From assembly GCF_030272615.1 (NCBI RefSeq), contig NC_081415.1:599955644-600019643 (forward strand): a DNA stretch of 64,000 nucleotides, given 5' to 3'. The position numbers and the translations under genes are program-made. Below, piece after piece: positions 58,001 through 64,000 of the stretch (its first letter is position 1; each line of letters begins with the position of its first letter). Source of the stretch: Cryptomeria japonica. Its lineage: Eukaryota > Streptophyta > Pinopsida > Cupressales > Cupressaceae. The notes below the pieces were generated by a model. It had not been told where the DNA came from, did not search any database, and saw nothing but the letters and a program-made list of their open reading frames with translations.

Positions 58001-60691
58001 TACTTTTGAAGACATGTTTGCCCTTTTTTACTTTTTAGTTTTGAAGAAATGTTTCCTCTCTCTTTTGCGTGGGTTTTCCTCCACTCTTTTTGTGTTTTGC
58101 CTTGTTCTATGAGAATACCAACAAGATTAGATTAATTTTTTTCTATATATTTCTATTTAGATAGTTATAGATAGATGAAAGCTACCTCTTTATGGGATCC
58201 TTTCCATCTTTCCTACATAATTTATTTGAAGCTTTTTGATTTTGTGGCTAGGACCTTACAGTTTCAAAGCAACCCAACATACATTTAAAAATCTTATACA
58301 AGAAAGGGATCACATCTACAAGCTTGCAAGGCTTTTAAGCATCCAAACAAAACACTTACTCTCCCTAGGCTTCATTTTATGTCATTTTCTCATAGCTTCA
58401 AACCATAGTCACAAATTTATTCTTTTGCCTTCACTAGTTAAGGCTCCTAAATGATCACTCAATGATGAAGGAGGTAGAAGTGTAAAGATAGCTAGGAGGT
58501 TTCTTAGAAGCAAGGAACCTTGAAATAGTCTGTAATAGCTTACAACTTGAGAACTATTACACTAGAGATGATGGAGACTTAGTGATTTTTTGAAGCTATG
58601 AGCAACATATCAATAGAGGAGCATTCTACCTTAGATGGAAGCATGTACATACGAAGATTTGGACAAAGTGGAAGTAAGAACATTGCTTTGATTAATGCAA
58701 ATATTGATGAGAATCCAATGCCCCTAAAACTAAGGTTTTTTTAATAATTCAACTATACAGGGTGAGTAACAACCTAAGACCAAGCTGAAATTCTTGGTTG
58801 ATGGAAAATAGGTTAAAATTCATGTACCATCCTTTGTTTGTCCTAAGGGACAAAGTAAGCTAGGTTAGTTGAAAGATGGTTATCAATTAAAGGTCACAAG
58901 GTGGCCTAGCTTTTTGGAGTAAAAAGGGGTATTGAAAATTCAACATGTTGATGTCTAAATACTAGAATATTTCTAGATAATGTTGGGGCATCCAATGCCA
59001 TACTCCCATGAAAATCTTAGACGATCTTCAACAAATGGACACCTAAACCTAAAACTAAGATAGGTAGTTAAATAGAGAATACTTAGGAGTGCGAGATAAT
59101 AGCTTTCTATGGAACTCAAAACAATAGTTATGTAACTTTAATCTAAATAGAAACTAAATTGGAATTTAATAATATCAATTATGTACTCATCAACATTAAA
59201 TAGTGAAGCCACATCATCATTAATAAATGTTTGAGACACTTGAAACAATTGCCATTTTACCATTGTATTGTTAAAAAATCAAAATTTTAAATCTATACAT
59301 AATAAGTTGATAAAAAATTAACTTTTTAAAAATAAAAAATAAAAAATAAAATAGAGTAACAATATAAACGCTTTTAATTAATTGAGAACTATGAAGAATA
59401 ACTAATCAAATATTATCAAAAGAATAAAGCACATATTACATATGAGTTTTTCCATCTTCATGAAAACGAGTAAGTATTTTTGGATTATGATAATGCTACA
59501 AGGGTTCAACTCAATAGTTTTCGAGTCAAACTCATTGATCCATGTTTCATAAGTGGTGGTTCCCAAGAACCCATCTCTTATGAGAATGAATGGTACTCAT
59601 AGCACTCATTGTATTTAGGTGATGCTCCCATAGGTCACGCATTGAACCTTTCCCAAACATCATCCATCTTAATATTACTCCAACTCAAACACACTTAACT
59701 TTTAACTTCTATTTTTTTTTTCTGCCACTCTTCATCAATATTCAGGACCGTTAATTTATCGACACTATGAAAAAGGTGTGATTTCAAATCTTTTACTCAT
59801 CTTAATGATAAATGACTGAAAATAATACAAAGAAATTAGGTAATGCCCTTTAGACAAGTCACGTGAGAATGCACACTCAACGAGATGTCTACTCAACCCT
59901 AATGTGATTAACTTCATTATTAACATACTTTAAGCAAAGATATGGTATGGTCAACAAGTACACATTTTGTAGTCAATACTTTAATCCAATAAAATAAGGA
60001 TAGGACATTGTCCTTTCAGTTAGAAATAATAATAATAATTATTACATTCAACGGAGATATTTTGGCGTGCCTTCCAAGCCGTACTCATACTTTTTTTTAT
60101 GTGTGCGGGAATCTCTGGAAAAAGATTGCGCTCTCTTCCCATTGAGATTTTATTATTTCTATATATAGAAAATTTATCAAACATACCGTCAAATTCGGTG
60201 GATGACCCATTACCATTATACGTAGAATGAAGGAAAGTCCAACTTAGTGGATTAACAATTATATTCTTGCGCCTGACATTACTTTACAAAGTCTACAAGG
60301 ATGTCTTAAATTGATTAATATAATTGCATTTTAAATCTAGTTAAAGAGTTTCCATTTAAAATATAGAGATAGATAAGTACAAAGTCTTAAATAAAATTGA
60401 GGGGTTCGGATTTGTTTGCATTGGATTTCCTTTACTATGATGTTAGGATAGAGAATTAATATTTAGTATTTAAAATTAGAAAGTTGGTAGAGGTCTAAGA
60501 TGAATGAAATATAAGATTTTGAAAATTTATATATGATTATCTTGTCTTATAAGTCATTGTTTCAGTTCATACATAATTTGTGTTTTGATATTTGTAAAGG
60601 ATTCAAATGCTTAAAAAAATATTGTTATTAAGAATAGTGCGATGAAATGATGCTCCTGCATTCATCTATGAGTGAAAGCACGAGCACCTTG

Positions 60692-62126
60692 TGTATGCGG
60701 GAAAAGTGGTTCGATAGAACTCAATATGTGAAAATATTCTAAAAAACTTGTCCACACACACACAAGACTTCTTGGTGCAAACTATGGAGTAATGAAGTAT
60801 TACTCAGCTTCCCAAGGTTGGTCCCATGGTTCTCTATCTTACAATGTCCCTCAAACCAATGTTTTTGCTTTCAGATCACTGAGCAAAATGGTTTAGGGAT
60901 GGCAAATGCAAGAACGAGGGATGCTTTGATAGATTTTAGTATGAGATGCATCCTAAACTATGCATGATTCTAGAAATGCAATAAACTAGTTAATAAGATG
61001 ACAAGGTTAGTATAAATACTATCCTAACATGATATATTTAGTCTATGATTGAGCTAAAATGATAAAGAAATTATTATAAACATGCATATTTAGACTAATT
61101 TCTAGTTAAAAGAGAGGCTAAAATGATGAGCATATATGATATAAGAAAGTTTGAATGTATTTGAGCATAAGTGTGATACTACAAATTTGGAGGATTCATT
61201 CTTAAAAATGGAGGAATGAGAGCTCTATTTATAGCAAAAATAGGGCAATGGATGGTCAGGATTGAAAGAGTTGATCAAGGGTTGAGTTTGAAAGTTGGGG
61301 ATCCATGTTTGTAATTGGCACCAATGAAATGGTGACAAGTGTCAACATAGGGTTGGGTTGAGAGAAGGGGTTGGAGGCATTAAATGCCTGAGGAGACCTC
61401 ATGGTTATCTAGAGGGTAAGGGTCAAGCTTAAGTTGGGTTTACCCAATGGATTAAGACTTAATCCAAGGATAAACCTTTGTGCAAATGATTAAGAGATAA
61501 TCATGGTCAAAGCATTAAAGGCCTGATGAGACCCTTGGGTTGGGTGAAGGTTGAGTTAAAACAAATGATTAAGTGGTTGAAGGTTGGAAGCCTTTAATGG
61601 TTATCAAAGACTTTGAGGAATTAAGTGGTTGAAGGTTGAAAGCCTTTAATGGTTATCAAAGACTTTGAGGTTTGAGAAGTGACTTCCCTTTGTTTAGGGA
61701 TGTGACAAAGTTTAGAAGATGGGTTAGGTTAATTAGAAGCGATTAGAAGAGTCTAGAAGGGATTAGAAAGGGGTTTAGGAAGGCAAGTGGGAGATGTAGG
61801 ATTTTGCAAGTGGATGGAGGGATAATAGGATTTAATTGAATTAAATGATTTAATTCAATTTGGTTGCAATTAAATAAATTAGATTTATTCAATTTAGGAT
61901 AACTGTTTAATTAAATTTGTATTTAATTAAAAGTGGATAGGGGGGATTTAATTGAATAAAATGATTTATTCATTAAATGGGTATAGTGAATTTTATTTAA
62001 ATAAATTGAGTAATTTACTTAATAAAATAGAAGAATGTGGATAATTTAATTAAATTGGATTTAATCAAATAGAGAAATGAACATAAAATATTCATTTAGG
62101 AATATGGTCATTTTTATACGTCTACA
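60692..62126 (-). repeat. Element E 3' LTR
   Basis: 1435 bases, the reverse of the D LTR, with TATAAATA at 61233-61226. It contains a 52-base tandem duplication (61569-61672) absent from D. Confidence 0.93.
61569..61672. repeat. 52-bp tandem duplication in element E LTR
   Basis: Two copies of TTAAGTGGTTGAAGGTTG... start at 61569 and 61621, with a couple of differences. The D LTRs have one copy. Confidence 0.85.
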
Positions 62127-62141
62127 TTTTGCCTCTCTTTG
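62127..62141 (-). other. Element E polypurine tract
   Basis: The minus strand CAAAGAGAGGCAAAA lies directly before the TGTAGACG start of the 3' LTR. Confidence 0.85.
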
Positions 62142-62300
62142 AGGTGACGTGTGTGCACATGTTATTTCAAAGAAAATGATGTGTTTTTGTGATTTATGAT
62201 CAAATGCAATTTTTGTGTCGCTCTTATGATTTGTTAGTCGTACCCCGAATTTGATTTGATGTGTGATGCCCCAGATTTGATATTTGATGGTGATGCCCCC

Positions 62301-62409
62301 TCGGGAGATGAATCAATATTTTGAAAATTTTTGATTTAATTTGATGAGTTGCGTATGATGTGTATGATTTCGTGCATGTGAAATGTGGAGAAATTGATTC
62401 ATCTCCCGA
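62301..62409. repeat. 17-bp perfect inverted repeat in element E
   Basis: Arms TCGGGAGATGAATCAAT (62301-62317) and its exact complement (62393-62409), 75 bases apart, between the PPT and the TATA box of the PMD gene. Also present in D. Confidence 0.9.
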
Positions 62410-62490
62410 TAAGTTACAAATGTTATGGTATAGGGGAGACTGCGACCATATTATAGGTCCATTTGGCTAACCCTAATTTCATTTTCCTCC

Positions 62491-62498
62491 TATAAAAG
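62491..62498 (+). promoter_or_regulatory. TATA box of the PMD gene (element E)
   Basis: CCTATAAAAGGGG lies 81 bases before the ATG at 62572, same as in D. Confidence 0.78.
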
Positions 62499-62571
62499 GG
62501 GAAAAGGGTTTGAATTAGATTCATTTGTGCTTTGTTGACTTTGGAGAAAGAGAATTTGGTCTGCAGAGAAA

Positions 62572-64000
62572 ATGCCTATTCCGTATCATAGACACCGTTT
62601 CAAGTGCGTTCGGAGGTACCGGAGACCTGCAGCGTATGGACCACCAGTAAGTCAACATTTTTGACCCGCTTTTGACTTTTCATTTAGTCGTTTTTAGTCA
62701 TTTTTTGATTTTCAAAGTTCGGTTTTAGCGGTTTAGTGCGTCTAAGTTATAGATTAGCGCATACGAAGTTTTAAGTAGCGCATCAAGTCAAATATTAGGG
62801 GTCGCGTCCGAAATAGATAGGATAGCGCATAACAAAAATAGGTTAGCGCATATATGTAGAATAGCGCATGGCAACCGTCGGGTAGCGCGTCAGGTCAACA
62901 GGTTAGCGCGTAGGGTAGACCTAGCGCATAGGGGTCGCAGGGGTTCGCATAGGTAAGGAGGTTTAGCGCGTAGGGTTAACCTAGCGCATAGGGTCAAACG
63001 GGTAGTGCCTAGGAGGTGTAGATTAGCGCGTGGGTAGGGTTTAGCACATAGAGTAGGTTAGGTGGCGCATGGGGGGAAAAGATTAGCGCGTAGAGTCAAT
63101 CTAGCGCATAGGGTAAATAGATTAGCGCGTAGGAAAAATAGCCTAGCGCGTGGGGGAGTTTTAGCACAACGGGAGTTTGTTTTAGCGCATCTGGAAAATT
63201 TTTGCGAGACGAGCTGAATTGTAAATTTGTTTGCTTTGTCTGTCATGATTTTATGGATTTATCCAATATGAGTGTCGATATAACTTGTGATTTGCGATAT
63301 TCCAAGTTATGTATAGATATCAATGTGTTGTGTTGATCAAAAATATGATTTTTTTTTTTTGTGTTATGTTTCAAGTTCAATGTGTGAAGCCTGATTTGTG
63401 TTACAAGCTGATATGGGTTGGAAACTTGAGTTGTTTTACAAGCTGATATTGGTGGGAAACTTGAGTTGTGTTACAAGTTTATGTGATTTGGAGACTTGAG
63501 TTGTGTTACAAGTTTTGATATGGTTTTTGAGAACTTGAGTTGTGTTACAAGTTGATATGAAATGATAGGATTTTGACCTTGATGTAGATGAACAAATTTG
63601 TTTCATGTTGTTGATAAGTTTGATTTTGATATGTTTGTTTTGATGTGGAAACTGGTATTGGATTTGTTTTGCGTGTTTGATAGGAGTGATTGGGTGTGGT
63701 TCAGTTGCGGGAGAGATTTTCGAGACCGTGGACATTGATACTGCAGTTGTCGCAGGCCGATCTCGATATCATCGAGAGATGTGGTTTGACTTCCCTCTTG
63801 GATATGCCTCGATTCACTGTGAACCGGGAGTTACTGACAACACTTGCGGAGAGGTGGCATAGCGACATGAACACCTTCCATTTTGCCACTGGAGAGATGA
63901 CAGTCACACTAGAGGACTGTTACAGGATCTTGCGCATTCCTGTAGTAGGTGCACTACTACCCTACGAGCAGTCAGAGGAGGGTGGTACAGAGGCACTGCA
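62572..64000 (+). pseudogene. Antisense PMD gene of element E (partial)
   Basis: Exon 1 (62572-62646) is open for all 25 codons, starting MPIPYHRHRFKCVRRYRR, and ends at CCA|GTAAGT, a good plant donor. Intron 62647-63683 ends GATAG. Exon 2 begins GAG and has a TGA as its second codon (63687-63689). It is then open to the window edge: LTTLAERWHSDMNTFHF, GEMTVTLEDCYRILRIPVVG and ALLPYEQSEEGG, matching D closely. The stop in E and the exon 1 stop in D are at different places, so the common ancestor was probably intact. The rest of the PMD lies beyond the window. Confidence 0.8.
62755..63188 (+). repeat. TAGCGC microrepeat in the PMD gene intron of element E
   Basis: Sixteen exact TAGCGC cores followed by AT or GT, spaced about 20-50 bases, with degenerate forms (TGGCGCAT, TAGCACAT, TAGTGCCT) between. 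Spacers are unrelated but often G-rich (TAGGGT). Confidence 0.9.

Larger units (their letters stand above)
53962..60691. other. AT-rich spacer between the LINE relic and element E, no gene seen
   Basis: Long stretch without a convincing gene. Short ORFs (for example at 54267-54539 and 58236-58454) have no recognisable motif. Two small tandem repeats lie at 54704-55065. A CTATATATAG motif at 60158-60168 could be a TATA box but leads to no ORF. Its end, CCTTG at 60687-60691, is the possible target duplication of element E. Confidence 0.5.
60692..64000 (-). mobile_element. Element E: 3' part of a D-like gypsy element, cut by the window edge
   Basis: The minus-strand 3' LTR (60692-62126), its PPT and the antisense PMD cassette match the right part of D in reverse. 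The LTR begins TGTATGCGGG, the reverse of the D end. Gag-pol should lie beyond 64000. The flank CCTTG at 60687-60691 would be the target duplication, to be tested against the far end. It is diverged from D throughout, so it is a separate, not recent, insertion. Confidence 0.9.

Noticed and set aside
60158-60168. CTATATATAG as a host gene promoter
   Set aside because: No coding frame follows within the next 500 bases before element E, and AT-rich DNA gives such motifs by chance.

Overview
The window is nuclear DNA from a seed plant with a large, repeat-packed genome. A gymnosperm is the best guess, because very long, decayed, deeply nested LTR retrotransposons fill most of the window and no ordinary gene is visible, but I cannot name the species. 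No tRNA, rRNA, CRISPR array or intact host gene was found.

Left half (about 0.8-30.9 kb): a nested stack. Element C is an old Ty3/gypsy element on the minus strand, with decayed gag, protease, RNase H, RT and integrase and a long extra ORF after integrase. A foreign solo LTR (7936-9089) interrupts its integrase. Its upstream LTR was split by element A (15117-30510), a Ty1/copia element on the minus strand with 1480-bp LTRs and the 5-bp target duplication ACAAG. The 5' LTR of A was in turn split by element B (21742-29809, duplication GGTAT). B has LTRs, PBS and PPT like A but no pol: it carries a coiled-coil gag-like ORF with five CCHC zinc knuckles, and a second long ORF of unknown function.

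Right half: element D (32575-50686, duplication ATTAT) is an 18.1-kb plus-strand gypsy element with LTRs of about 1445 bp, a 3-kb leader, gag, protease with a G-patch-like tail, RT, RNase H, a second RNase H and integrase. Between integrase and the 3' LTR it carries a gene on the opposite strand: its own TATA box, a 25-codon first exon, an intron of about 1.06 kb, and a second exon encoding a plant mobile domain (PMD) followed by an acidic/Gly-Arg-rich tail. Element E (60692 to the right edge) is a minus-strand relative cut by the window end. It shows the same LTR, inverted repeat, TATA box, exon 1, intron and PMD exon. The introns of both copies and the leader of D are filled with a spaced microrepeat, TAGCGCAT/TAGCGCGT, with 16 exact TAGCGC cores in each of the three places. 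This antisense, intron-bearing PMD cassette with its TAGCGC arrays is the most interesting system in the window.

Between D and E (50.7-60.7 kb) lies AT-rich DNA with only fragments: a decayed ORF of unknown function next to LINE-type RNase H remains, and small tandem repeats.

Boundaries of A, B and D are firm (TG start, 5-bp duplications, PPT and PBS in place). Those of C are uncertain. All percentages are eye estimates.
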